Shown: positions 45,897 to 58,270 of the stretch, piece by piece
How positions within the stretch are numbered: position 1 is the stretch's first letter
How the letters are laid out: each line of letters opens with the position of its first letter
From: Bos javanicus
Lineage: Eukaryota; Chordata; Mammalia; Artiodactyla; Bovidae
Assembly: GCF_032452875.1 (NCBI RefSeq)
Contig: NW_026894320.1
Location: 85,275-149,274 of the forward strand
DNA: 64,000 bases
Direction of reading: 5' to 3'
The notes under the pieces: generated by a model
Told to the model about the DNA's origin: nothing
Databases searched by the model: none
The model's input: the letters and a program-made list of their open reading frames with translations, nothing else
Made by a program: the position numbers and the translations under genes

Positions 45897-46688
45897 CCGC
45901 GCGGCTCTGACCTTTCAGCAAAGGGGTGGAGCGGTCAAGGCCTTGAGCCCAAAGGCGAGGCCTTTCTGCGACCGCCAGGTTGTGCCAACAGAGGGCGGAC
46001 TACGTGGTTCCCTGCTCCACGCAGTCCCAGTTCCCTGACCTGTGGTCCGCACCCCTCCGCCGCGCCCACTGGATGCCGACCCTTGGGGACCCAGGAGCGC
46101 ACGCAATGGGCGTTCCCAGCCGCCATGGCGACCCCCGAGAGGACAACGGGGAACCCCTCCCCGACCCCCCCCAGGAGCCGACCCCCGCCCCGCGCCGCCC
46201 CGCCCCTGCCATGCTCCCGGTGCCTTCCCAGCCGCAGTGGGGATCCCCGGAGCACAACTGGGACCGATCCCCACCCACAGCGATCGGAGTCTCCACCCGC
46301 GCCGCCCGGGTTGACCCCGCCCCGGGTGCGCTCCCGGCGCGGGTCCAGCCCCAGTGGCGGCCTCCGAGAGCACAACCGGGATGCCCGCCCCCGCTCCGCC
46401 ATGACCGGACCCCCGCCCCCCGCCCCCCGCCGCCCGGGTTGACCCCGCCCCTGGTGCGATCCCAGCGCGTTTCCAGCAGCAGTGGCCACCCCGGGAGCAC
46501 AACTGGGACCGCCCCCCATCCCCGCCACGACCCGATTCCCGACCCGCGCCGCCCGGCTTCGCCCCGCCCCGGGCGCGCTCCCGGTGCGCTGCCCACCTTC
46601 ACCACGGGCTCCCGGTGAGCCCCGCCCCCACGCCCGGTTCCAGGAGAGCCTCTGGGACCTCGCTCCCGCCGCCCGGTGAAACGGGAGG
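45897..46688. promoter_or_regulatory. CpG-rich segment, unit 8, expanded
   Basis: 792 bp. The internal minisatellite has four repeats, with GAGNACAAC anchors near 46140, 46251, 46369 and 46496 (spacings 111, 118 and 127 bp), against two in units 1-7. CTCF-like motif at 45985-45999. Long open frames on both strands (up to 256-259 codons) are produced by the expansion. Confidence 0.65.
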
Positions 46689-47444
46689 ACAATCCATCCA
46701 GCCCACAGAGGCAATCCAAGCTGTCTAGAATTCAGGGATCCAACGAGGACTACGGAAAGGAAAGATGACCTGACCTAGGAGGGCCATGATATTCTCTAGA
46801 ACCGGACAAAGTTGGTTTCCAAGGAAACTTGATTCCTTGGAACCCGGAAAGCTGGTTCTTTTCATATGCAATTCCAAACACTTAGCTCCTTCCCAAAGCC
46901 TGCCTGGCCGCCAGCCCCACCCCCCACTCCCCAGAAAAAACGGCTCAAAGACATCTTTTCCATCTCAGGCGGAAAACTGGAAGATGTCTTGTCTTGTCTG
47001 TCTGGATTGATGTATGTGTCAGTGTGAGCCTTGTGATTTTTGATAATAGTGCTCAAGTTCTGAGTTCTTATTTCAATGGTCTCAAGACAAGGCAGCCCTT
47101 GCCAACCCAACTGCTTCCAATACAAGAAAACATTGACCTCAGTGAATGTCAGAGTCCCGTGAACTGGGAACTAGTCAATATTAAATATCTAGTAGTTTTG
47201 GTTTTGCTCCTCTACTGTAGACATGTCTAAGAGTCATCAACATGAAGCACAAAATGTTCATAGTGCCTCGGTTTGTTCGAAGGTAAAAATTGCTATACCG
47301 TTTTATCTGTCACAAGCTTGTCAACAAGAAAGTACCTCGAAAGAACAGGAAGAAAACGAAAAATTAAATGTCATATGAGCTTTTAGATAAACTATGAACA
47401 CTAATTACACTCTACACTATCTGCCTATGAGGGTCTTGATTGAA

Positions 47445-47617
47445 GGCAGAGGAGAAGGGGACGACAGAGGCTAAGATGGTTGGATGGCATCACTGATTCG
47501 ATGGACATGAGTTTGAGCAAGCCCCTGGAGTTGGGGATGGACACGGAAGCCCAGCGTCCTGCAGGCCACGGGGTCCCAAAGAGTCAGACACGACTGAGCA
47601 ACTGAACGGAACTGAAC
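47445..47617 (+). mobile_element. Bov-tA SINE, unit 9
   Basis: Tail ACTGAACGGAACTGAAC preceded by GAGCAACTG, as in units 10-12. Confidence 0.85.
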
Positions 47618-48370
47618 TTACAATCGTTTCTCCAGGTGTTTTGGTTACCCGAGTTTCTATCCTGTGCTAAACTAAGTGACGACAGTGTACTGAAGAGCTG
47701 GGTCATTTCCAAATAAATTCAAGTTGTGAAACATTCACGCCTTGAAAGGACCTCCCTTTTACACAGAAACAAAAGAGATTTTTGACTATCCAATAATAGT
47801 GTCTGGCACCATCCTGACATGTGAAACGTAAGAAAGCAATTTTTTTTGTTTTGTTTGGTTCTGATCTTGGGGGGGTGTGTCTGTGTGCGTGTGCGTGTGC
47901 GGGGGAGCTGGGGGGGGGGGCGCTACTATCACTGATAGGTATGTTCACCAATCTGTCGAATGCCAATATAAAAGTCAGTTCTTGGTTGCTGAAGGGAAAT
48001 GTATGACTTGGTATTAAAAGAAGGTATGTGGCATGAAATCGCATTTTCTGAAGGCAAACGACGTCGTTCTTTCTTCCAGGTGGCAGTTTCAGGATGGGAG
48101 AAGCAAAGGAATGGGTACAGAATGGGATAAGGAGGTTGGAGGGAAAGTGGACCCCCAGAAAAGAGTGTTGTGCCTAGCACAAGGTTTCTTGAGAGGTTGA
48201 ACTGCCTTTGCTAATGGATTTTAAGTTTCTTTACCTCTTCCGTGATCTCTTCTAGGTTGACCTAGAACAGAAATCTTTTGTGAGCTTTGGCTAAGTGGAG
48301 AAGTATTATTGTTTCACGGTGACTTGTGTGATCCTACCTGACTGTTCTCAACCCTTTTGATATCTATGCA

Positions 48371-48652
48371 CTGCTGCTGCTGCTGCTGCTAAGTCGTTTC
48401 AGTCGTGTCCGAGTCTGTGTGACCCCATGGACGGCAGCCCACCAGGCCCCGCAGTCCCTGGGGTTCTCTAGGCAAGAACACTGGAGTGGGTTGCCATGTC
48501 CTCCTCCAATGCATGAAAGTGCAATGTGAAAGTGAAGTCGCTCAGTCGTGTCCGACTCTGAGCGACCCCATGGACTGCAGCCTGCCAGGCTCTTCCGTCC
48601 ATGGGATTTTCCAGGCAAGAGTACTGGAGTGGGGTGCCGTTGCCTTCTCCCA
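48371..48652 (-). mobile_element. BovA2 SINE, unit 9
   Basis: Tail (CTG)6 followed by CTAAGTCG instead of CGAAGTCG (units 9-12). Confidence 0.9.
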
Positions 48653-49016
48653 TATCTATTCACAAGCCTGCCTAAATCATTGACTTCTAGCCACCTTTGG
48701 GATGCCAATGACCACCCACCCTTACCAGGCCGCAGAGGAGAGAAAACACTTACCACAGGAGGTCCGGGTAAGGAACAAGGAACTAACAAGCTCCCACCAA
48801 CCGGGATTCTGCAGAGGTCAACAAGAGGTCAGCAAGAGATGGGAGACTGCAGTCCAGAGGTCCTAGCAACTTCCAGCGAGCAGCAAAGACCCAGCATAGT
48901 CCAAACGAATTCAATGTTACCAAAAACAAATAAATAAACGGACAGAAGTTCTTTGAACACATGACTGAGATTAGGGGTGAGGCAGAACATGTATGTGCCA
49001 GGATACTCTTAAAGTA

Positions 49017-49646
49017 CGAGAAAGCAGAGAAAGGAAAGACAACTCTCAAGCTGTCCAAAGTGATCAAAATGAATGAGTACACAGTTTGACCTGTGTACAC
49101 TAGCAGATAAAAATCTGAAAAGGAATTTTTAAAAAATTCCCTTTCAATACTGTCAACATGAATCAAATGCTTTGCCACGGATGTCACGAGGATGCAAGAC
49201 TGGCACACTGGAAATTCTACACCGTGGCTGAAAAAGATCCTGAATACATGGACAGATATTCCATAGCGATGGAGAGACTTAAGATGGCAATACCATGGAA
49301 TGCATCTTCAATCTGAAATGAAGATTCGATATGACTTGATCGCTCAGAGCTTTTGTGTCATCAAGTGTTATGGAAGGATAAAAGAGATCGAGAAAGCTGC
49401 TGACATAGACTTGGGGCGGGGTGGGGGGGGCAGTAAGAGTACCCCCTTCGGGTCTTTAGCCCGATGTGATGCAGCCACTAGCAGTCTGCTAAGGAAACAA
49501 AGGCAGTGTCTCAGAGCATGACACCAGACCCCCTCACCCACGACATGCATTGAGATAACATGGGCAGCAGGTGAGTCATCCCGGGCTAAAAAATGATTGA
49601 CATGAATCTTGAAGAAAGGCAGATTTCCAGGCAAATATGTCATTTC
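49017..49646 (+). other. Optional 633-bp block, unit 9
   Basis: As in unit 8, with ACCCCCTTCGGG for ACCCCCTGCGGG. Confidence 0.6.
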
Positions 49647-50557
49647 CTTAACATAGACGAGGAGAACAAGGTAGGAGGAAAACTTACTGTTTGGTTCAGG
49701 TCACTTCTGAGCCTTTTGGGGGAACCGACCTGAAGCCAGAGTCTAGCCGAAATACACAGGCTTTGAACATCGCTGAAGACCAACATTTCCTAAGGAAAAA
49801 ACGCATTGCTTAGCTCGAGGTCTGTCTGGGAAATTCTTACACATCAGGAGATGGCTCCGAGGTGGATTTCTACAAAGAACATCCATGCAAAGGACAAGCC
49901 TGCACAGCTCTGTGCACATCTGCCCCCTCCCCCTCACAGCCAGCAGCATTTCCAAGTGACCTCCTAAGGCCTTCGCCAAACTACAGGGGCACCTCTGGGT
50001 TTCCTGTTTCCCTCATTTTTCGGAATCTTTTCTAAAAAAAGAAAAACAAAAAACAAATTAAAAAAAAAAAAAAAAAACCCGCACATTTCTTCGTAGAATG
50101 CCACAGTGGAAGGAAAACAGGCCTTCAATATTAAGACCTAAATTTGCAAAAAACTTGGAGCTTGGTGTTTTGGTTTGTTTTGTTTTGTTTGAATCAAACC
50201 ACCACATCATTGAAAATTTTTACACGTTCTAATTATTCGGTTCCAAAACACCAAACTTGTACTGCACACGGTCCCCATGGAAAGGCCCCCTCAGCAGGAC
50301 AGCCACAGATGCTGCCATGAAAGGGCAGCAGGGTGCCCTCCTCCCTTGTTTTCTGCCTGGGCGGCCACCGGGTTTTGAAACCCATGCACCCTACTAAGTT
50401 TCTAGGGTGCAATTCGTGGACCCTTCCCTTTCCCATCCCAGCAGGTGGTCAAGGGCCCGCTGGCCTCCAAAGTGCCAGAAGCAGGGCTGGGCCAGCCGGC
50501 CAGAGTTCAGGGTTCTGGCCCTTGGACTTGCAGCGGACACTAGGCTGCTTGGGAAAA

Positions 50558-51355
50558 CCGCGCGGCTCTGACCTTTCAGCAAAGGGGTGGAGCGGTCAAG
50601 GCCTTGAGCCCAAAGGCGAGGCCTTTCTGCGACCGCCAGGTTGTGCCAACAGAGGGCGGACTACGTGGTTCCCTGCTCCACGCAGTCCCAGTTCCCTGAC
50701 CTGTGGTCCGCACCCCTCCGCCGCGCCCACTGGATGCCGACCCTTGGGGACCCAGGAGCGCACGCAATGGGCGTTCCCAGCCGCCATGGCGACCCCCGAG
50801 AGGACAACGGGGAACCCCTCCCCTACCCCCGCCAGGAGCCGACCCCCGCCCCGCGCCGCCCCGCCCCTGCCATGCTCCCGGTGCCTTCCCAGCCGCAGTG
50901 GGGATCCCCGGAGCACAACTGGGACCGACCCCCACCCACAGCGATCGGAGTCTCCACCCGCGCCGCCCGGGTTGACCCCGCCCCGGGTGCGCTCCCGGCG
51001 CGGGTCCAGCCCCAGTGGCGGCCTCCGAGAGCACAACCGGGATGCCCGCCCCCGCTCCGCCATGACCGGACCCCCCACCCCCCCCCCCCCCCCCCGCCGC
51101 CCGGGTTCACCCCGCCCCTGGTGCGATCCCAGCGCGTTTCCAGCAGCAGTGGCCACCCCCGGGAGCACAACTGGGACCGCCCCCATCCCCGCCACGACCC
51201 GATTCCCGACCCGCGCCGCCCGGCTTCGCCCCGCCCCGGGCGCGCTCCCGGTGCGCTGCCCACCTTCACCACGGGCTCCCGGTGAGCCCCGCCCCCACGC
51301 CCGGTTCCAGGAGAGCCTCTGGGACCTCGCTCCCGCCGCCCGGTGAAACGGGAGG
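50558..51355. promoter_or_regulatory. CpG-rich segment, unit 9, expanded
   Basis: Four minisatellite repeats and a long C run (about 51077-51095) that could form an i-motif or be a sequencing-length uncertainty. CTCF-like motif at 50646-50660. The 337-codon open frame 50333-51346 crosses this segment and is not supported as a gene. Confidence 0.65.
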
Positions 51356-52112
51356 ACAATCCATCCAGCCCACAGAGGCAATCCAAGCTGTCTAGAATTC
51401 AGGGATCCAACGAGGACTACGGAAAGGAAAGATGACCTGACCTAGGAGGGCCATGATATTCTCTAGAACCGGACAAAGTTGGTTTCCAAGGAAACTTGAT
51501 TCCTTGGAACCCGGAAAGCTGGTTCTTTTCATATGCAATTCCAAACACTTAGCTCCTTCCCAAAGCCTGCCTGGCCGCCAGCCCCACCCCCCACTCCCCA
51601 GAAAAAAACGGCTCAAAGACATCTTTTCCATCTCAGGCGGAAAACTGGAAGATGTCTTGTCTTGTCTGTCTGGATTGATGTCTGTGTCAGTGTGAGCCTT
51701 GTGATTTTTGATAATAGTGCTCAAGTTCTGAGTTCTTATTTCAATGGTCTCAAGACAAGGCAGCCCTTGCCAACCCAACTGCTTCCAATACAAGAAAACA
51801 TTGACCTCAGTGAATGTCAGAGTCCCGTGAACTGGGAACTAGTCAATATTAAATATCTAGTAGTTTTGGTTTTGCTCCTCTACTGTAGACATGTCTAAGA
51901 GTCATCAACATGAAGCACAAAATGTTCATAGTGCCTCGGTTTGTTCGAAGGTAAAAATTGCTATACCGTTTTATCTGTCACAAGCTTGTCAACAAGAAAG
52001 TACCTCGAAAGAACAGGAAGAAAACGAAAAATTAAATGTCATATGAGCTTTTAGATAAACTATGAACACTAATTACACTCTACACTATCTGCCTATGAGG
52101 GTCTTGATTGAA

Positions 52113-52285
52113 GGCAGAGGAGAAGGGGACGACAGAGGCTAAGATGGTTGGATGGCATCACTGATTCGATGGACATGAGTTTGAGCAAGCCCCTGGAGTT
52201 GGTGATGGACACGGAAGCCCAGCGTCCTGCAGGCCACGGGGTCCCAAAGAGTCAGACACGACTGAGCAACTGAACGGAACTGAAC
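52113..52285 (+). mobile_element. Bov-tA SINE, unit 10
   Basis: Same insertion, tail as in unit 9. Confidence 0.85.
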
Positions 52286-52538
52286 TTACAATCGTTTCTC
52301 CAGGTGTTTTGGTTACCCGAGTTTCTATCCTGTGCTAAACTAAGTGACGACAGTGTACTGAAGAGCTGGGTCATTTCCAAATAAATTAAAGTTCTGAAAC
52401 ATTCACGCCTTGAAAGGACCTCCCTTTTACACAGAAACAAAAGAGATTTTTGACTATCCAATAATAGTGTCTGGCACCATCCTGACATGTGAAACGTAAG
52501 AAAGCAATTTTTTTTGTTTTGTTTGGTTCTGATCTTGG

Positions 52539-52576
<38 letters not shown>

Positions 52577-53049
52577 GCGTGTGCGGGGGGGGGGGGGGGC
52601 GCTACTATCACTGATAGGTATGTTCACCAATCTGTCGAATGCCAATATAAAAGTCAGTTCTTGGTTGCTGAAGGGAAATGTATGACTTGGTATTAAAAGA
52701 AGGTATGTGGAATGAAATCGCATTTTCTGAAGGCAAACGACGTCGTTCTTTCTTCCAGGTGGCAGTTTCAGGATGGGAGAAGCAAAGGAATGGGTACAGA
52801 ATGGGATAAGGAGGTTGGAGGGAAAGTGGACCCCCAGAAAAGAGTGTTGTGCCTAGCACAAGGTTTCTTGAGAGGTTGAACTGCCTTTGCTAATGGATTT
52901 TAAGTTTCTTTACCTCTTCCGTGATCTCTTCTAGGTTGACCTAGAACAGAAATCTTTTGTGAGCTTTGGCTAAGTGGAGAAGTATTATTGTTTCACGGTG
53001 ACTTGTGTGATCCTACCTGACTGTTCTCAACCCTTTTGATATCTATGCA

Positions 53050-53331
53050 CTGCTGCTGCTGCTGCTGCTAAGTCGTTTCAGTCGTGTCCGAGTCTGTGTG
53101 ACCCCATGGACGGCAGCCCACCAGGCCCCGCAGTCCCTGGGGTTCTCTAGGCAAGAACACTGGAGTGGGTTGCCATGTCCTCCTCCAATGCATGAAAGTG
53201 CAATGTGAAAGTGAAGTCGCTCAGTCGTGTCCGACTCTGAGCGACCCCATGGACTGCAGCCTGCCAGGCTCTTCCGTCCATGGGATTTTCCAGGCAAGAG
53301 TACTGGAGTGGGGTGCCGTTGCCTTCTCCCA
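53050..53331 (-). mobile_element. BovA2 SINE, unit 10
   Basis: Tail (CTG)6 with CTAAGTCG. Identical variant set to unit 9. Confidence 0.9.
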
Positions 53332-53695
53332 TATCTATTCACAAGCCTGCCTAAATCATTGACTTCTAGCCACCTTTGGGATGCCAATGACCACCCACCC
53401 TTACCAGGCCACAGAGGAGAGAAAACACTTACCACAGGAGGTCCGGGTAAGGAACAAGGAACTAACAAGCTCCCACCAACCGGGATTCTGCAGAGGTCAA
53501 CAAGAGGTCAGCAAGAGATGGGAGACTGCAGTCCAGAGGTCCTAGCAACTTCCAGCGAGCAGCAAAGACCCAGCATAGTCCAAACGAATTCAATGTTACC
53601 AAAAACAAATAAATAAACGGACAGAAGTTCTTTGAACACATGACTGAGATTAGGGGTGAGGCAGAACATGTATGTGCCAGGATACTCTTAAAGTA

Positions 53696-54324
53696 CGAGA
53701 AAGCAGAGAAAGGAAAGACAACTCTCAAGCTGTCCAAAGTGATCAAAATGAATGAGTACACAGTTTGACCTGTGTACACTAGCAGATAAAAATCTGAAAA
53801 GGAATTTTTAAAAAATTCCCTTTCAATACTGTCAACATGAATCAAATGCTTTGCCACGGATGTCACGAGGATGCAAGACTGGCACACTGGAAATTCTACA
53901 CCGTGGCTGAAAAAGATCCTGAATACATGGACAGATATTCCATAGCGATGGAGAGACTTAAGATGGCAATACCATGGAATGCATCTTCAATCTGAAATGA
54001 AGATTCGATATGACTTGATCGCTCAGAGCTTTTGTGTCATCAAGTGTTATGGAAGGATAAAAGAGATCGAGAAAGCTGCTGACATAGACTTGGGGCGGGG
54101 TGGGGGGGCAGTAAGAGTACCCCCTTCGGGTCTTTAGCCCGATGTGATGCAGCCACTAGCAGTCTGCTAAGGAAACAAAGGCAGTGTCTCAGAGCATGAC
54201 ACCAGACCCCCTCACCCACGACATGCATTGAGATAACATGGGCAGCAGGTGAGTCATCCCGGGCTAAAAAATGATTGACATGAATCTTGAAGAAAGGCAG
54301 ATTTCCAGGCAAATATGTCATTTC
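53696..54324 (+). other. Optional 633-bp block, unit 10
   Basis: As in unit 9, with one G fewer in the G run. Confidence 0.6.
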
Positions 54325-54764
54325 CTTAACATAGACGAGGAGAACAAGGTAGGAGGAAAACTTACTGTTTGGTTCAGGTCACTTCTGAGCCTTTTGGGGG
54401 AACCGACCTGAAGCCAGAGTCTAGCCGAAATACACAGGCTTTGAACATCGCTGAAGACCAACATTTCCTAAGGAAAAACGCATTGCTTAGCTCGAGGTCT
54501 GTCTGGGAAATTCTTACACATCAGGAGATGGCTCCGAGGTGGATTTCTACCCTTGTTTTCTGCCTGGGCGGCCACCGGGTTTTGAAACCCATGCACCCTA
54601 CTAAGTTTCTAGGGTGCAATTCGTGGACCCTTCCCTTTCCCATCCCAGCAGGTGGTCAAGGGCCCGCTGGCCTCCAAAGTGCCAGAAGCAGGGCTGGGCC
54701 AGCCGGCCAGAGTTCAGGGTTCTGGCCCTTGGACTTGCAGCGGACACTAGGCTGCTTGGGAAAA

Positions 54765-55297
54765 CCGCGCGGCTCTGACCTTTCAGCAAAGGGGTGGAGC
54801 GGTCAAGGCCTTGAGCCCAAAGGCGAGGCCTTTCTGCGACCGCCAGGTTGTGCCAACAGAGGGCGGACTACGTGGTTCCCTGCTCCACGCAGTCCCAGTT
54901 CCCTGACCTGTGGTCCGCACCCCTCCGCCGCGCCCACTGGATGCCGACCCTTGGGGACCCAGGAGCGCACGCAATGGGCGTTCCCAGCCGCCATGGCGAC
55001 CCCCGAGAGGACAGCGGGGAACCCCTCCCCTACCCCCGCCGGGAGCCGACCCCCGCCCCGCGCCGCCCCGCCCCTGCCATGCTCCCGGTGCCTTCCCAGC
55101 CGTGGGGATCCCCGGAGCACAGCTGGGACGCCCCCATCCCGCCGACCCGAGTCCCGACCCGCGCCGCCCGCCGCCCCGCCCCGGGTGCGCTCCCGTGCTG
55201 CCCACCTTCACCACGGGCTCCCGGTGAGCCCCGCCCCCACGCCCGGTTCCAGGAGGGCCTCTGGGACCCCGCTCCCGCCGCCCGGTGAAACGGGAGG
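54765..55297. promoter_or_regulatory. CpG-rich segment, unit 10, contracted
   Basis: Only two minisatellite repeats, with many 1-4 base losses (for example CAGCCGTGGGGATCC, GGGACGCCCCCATCCCG). CTCF-like motif at 54853-54867 is unaffected. The losses are either real decay or consensus errors. Confidence 0.6.
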
Positions 55298-56053
55298 ACA
55301 ATCCATCCAGCCCACAGAGGCAATCCAAGCTGTCTAGAATTCAGGGATCCAACGAGGACTACGGAAAGGAAAGATGACCTGACCTAGGAGGGCCATGATA
55401 TTCTATAGAACCGGACAAAGTTGGTTTCCAAGGAAACTTGATTCCTTGGAACCCGGAAAGCTGGTTCTTTTCATATGCAATTCCAAACACTTAGCTCCTT
55501 ACCAAAGCCTGCCTGGCCGCCAGCCCCACCCCCCACTCCCCAGAAAAAACGGCTCAAAGACATCTTTTCCATCTCAGGCGGAAAACTGGAAGATGTCTTG
55601 TCTTGTCTGTCTGCATTGATGTCTGTGTCAGTGTGAGCCTTGTGATTTTTGATAATAGTGCTCAAGTTCTGAGTTCTTATTTCAATGGTCTCAAGACAAG
55701 GCAGCCCTTGCCAACCCAACTGCTTCCAATACAAGAAAACATTGACCTCAGTGAATGTCAGAGTCCCGTGAACTGGGAACTAGTCAATATTAAATATCTA
55801 GTAGTTTTGGTTTTGCTCCTCTACTGTAGACATGTCTAAGAGTCATCAACATGAAGCACAAAATGTTCATAGTGCCTCGGTTTGTTCTAAGGTAAAAATT
55901 GCTATACCGTTTTATCTGTCACAAGCTTGTCAACAAGAAAGTACCTCGAAAGAACAGGAAGAAAACGAAAAATTAAATGTCATATGAGCTTTTAGATAAA
56001 CTATGAACACTAATTACACTCTACACTATCTGCCTATGAGGGTCTTGATTGAA

Positions 56054-56226
56054 GGCAGAGGAGAAGGGGACGACAGAGGCTAAGATGGTTGGATGGCATC
56101 ACTGATTCGATGGACATGAGTTTGAGCAAGCCCCTGGAGTTGGTGATGGACACGGAAGCCCAGCGTCCTGCAGGCCACGGGGTCCCAAAGAGTCAGACAC
56201 GACTGAGCAACTGAACGGAACTGAAC
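56054..56226 (+). mobile_element. Bov-tA SINE, unit 11
   Basis: Same insertion, tail as in unit 9. Confidence 0.85.
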
Positions 56227-56477
56227 TTACAATCGTTTCTCCAGGTGTTTTGGTTACCCGAGTTTCTATCCTGTGCTAAACTAAGTGACGACAGTGTACT
56301 GAAGAGCTGGGTCATTTCCAAATAAATTAAAGTTCTGAAACATTCACGCCTTGAAAGGACCTCCCTTTTACACAGAAACAAAAGAGATTTTTGACTATCC
56401 AATAATAGTGTCTGGCACCATCCTGACATGTGAAACGTAAGAAAGCAATTTTTTTTGTTTTGTTTGGTTCTGATCTT

Positions 56478-56527
<50 letters not shown>

Positions 56528-56998
56528 GCGTGTGCGGGGGAGCTGGGGGGGGCGCTACTATCACTGATAGGTATGTTCACAAATCTGTCGAATGCCAATA
56601 TAAAAGTCAGTTCTTGGTTGCTGAAGGAAATGTATGACTTGGTATTAAAAGAAGGTATGTGGAATGAAATCGCATTTTCTGAAGGCAAACGACGTCGTTC
56701 TTTCTTCCAGGTGGCAGTTTCAGGATGGGAGAAGCAAAGGAATGGGTACAGAATGGCATAAGGAGGTTGGAGGGAAAGTGGACCCCCAGAAAGAGTGTTG
56801 TGCCTAGCACAAGGTTTCTTGAGAGGTTGAACTGCCTTTGCTAATGGATTTTAAGTTTCTTTACCTCTTCCGTGATCTCTTCTAGGTTGACCTAGAACAG
56901 AAATCTTTTGTGAGCTTTGGCTAAGTGGAAGTATTATTGTTTCACGGTGACTTGTGTGATCCTACCTGACTGTTCTCAACCCTTTTGATATCTATGCA

Positions 56999-57278
56999 CT
57001 GCTGCTGCTGCTGCTGCTAAGTCGTTTCAGTCGTGTCCGAGTGTGTGACCCCATGGACGGCAGCCCACCAGGCCCCGCAGTCCCTGGGGTTCTCTAGGCA
57101 AGAACACTGGAGTGGGTTGCCATGTCCTCCTCCAATGCATGAAAGTGCAATGTGAAAGTGAAGTCGCTCAGTCGTGTCCGACTCTGAGCGACCCCATGGA
57201 CTGCAGCCTGCCAGGCTCTTCCGTCCATGGGATTTTCCAGGCAAGAGTACTGGAGTGGGGTGCCGTTGCCTTCTCCCA
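56999..57278 (-). mobile_element. BovA2 SINE, unit 11
   Basis: Tail (CTG)6. Three bases lost in GTCCGAGTGTGTGACC. Confidence 0.9.
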
Positions 57279-57641
57279 TATCTATTCACAAGCCTGCCTA
57301 AATCATTGACTTCTAGCCACCTTTGGGATGCCAATGACCACCCACCCTTACCAGGCCACAGAGGGAGAAAACACTTACCACAGGAGGTCCGGGTAAGGAA
57401 CAAGGAACTAACAAGCTCCCACCAACCGGGATTCTGCAGAGGTCAACAAGAGGTCAGCAAGAGATGGGAGACTGCAGTCCAGAGGTCCTAGCAACTTCCA
57501 GCGAGCAGCAAAGACCCAGCATAGTCCAAACGAATTCAATGTTACCAAAAACAAATAAATAAACGGACAGAAGTTCTTTGAACACATGACTGAGATTAGG
57601 GGTGAGGCAGAACATGTATGTGCCAGGATACTCTTAAAGTA

Positions 57642-58270
57642 CGCGAAAGCAGAGAAAGGAAAGACAACTCTCAAGCTGTCCAAAGTGATCAAAATGAATG
57701 AGTACACAGTTTGACCTGTGTACACTAGCAGATAAAAATCTGAAAAGGAATTTTTAAAAAATTCCCTTTCAATACTGTCAACATGAATCAAATGCTTTGC
57801 CACGGATGTCACGAGGATGCAAGACTGGCACACTGAAATTCTACACCGTGGCTGAAAAAGATCCTGAATACATGGACAGATATTCCATAGCGATGGAGAG
57901 ACTTAAGATGGCAATACCATGGAATGCATCTTCAATCTGAAATGAAGATTCGATATGACTTGATCGCTCAGAGCTTTTGTGTCATCAAGTGTTATGGAAG
58001 GATAAAAGAGATCGAGAAAGCTGCTGACATAGACTTGGGGCGGGGTGGGGGGGGCAGTAAAAGTACCCCCTTCGGGTCTTTAGCCCGATGTGATGCAGCC
58101 ACTAGCAGTCTGCTAAGGAAACAAAGGCAGTGTCTCAGAGCATGACACCAGACCCCCTCACCCACGACATGCATTGAGATAACATGGGCAGCAGGTGAGT
58201 CATCCCGGGCTAAAAAATGATTGACATGAATCTTGAAGAAAGGCAGATTTCCAGGCAAATATGTCATTTC
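57642..58270 (+). other. Optional 633-bp block, unit 11
   Basis: As in unit 9, with GTACGCGAAAGC and a two-base loss in CACACTGAAATTC. Confidence 0.6.

Larger units (their letters stand above)
42665..47333 (+). repeat. 1.709-type unit 8 (long form, expanded GC block)
   Basis: 4669 bp. First unit of a second sub-family (units 8-12) with both the 633-bp block and an expanded minisatellite. GT tract 43206-43241. Many CpG-rich bases are shared with units 9-12 only. Confidence 0.85.
47334..52001 (+). repeat. 1.709-type unit 9 (long form, expanded GC block)
   Basis: 4668 bp. The GT tract (47875-47920) is degraded to TGTGTGCGTGTGCGTGTGC followed by a G run. Contains TCTACACTATCTGCC in place of TCGAAAATATCTGCC near its start, as in units 10-12. 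Confidence 0.85.
52002..55942 (+). repeat. 1.709-type unit 10 (internally deleted long form)
   Basis: 3941 bp. It has the 633-bp block but lacks about 470 bp at 54550/54551: GGATTTCTAC runs directly into CCTTGTTTTCTGCC, removing the A-rich tract, the T-rich tract and the segment equivalent to 49874-50343 of unit 9. GT tract 52541-52584, then G14 (52585-52599). Confidence 0.85.

Noticed and set aside
50333..51346. 337-codon open frame (plus strand), the longest in the window
   Set aside because: It crosses the GC-rich minisatellite, where stop codons are rare. Frames of similar length open on the opposite strand (50596-51381), the end changes with C-run length between units, and no domain is recognisable.
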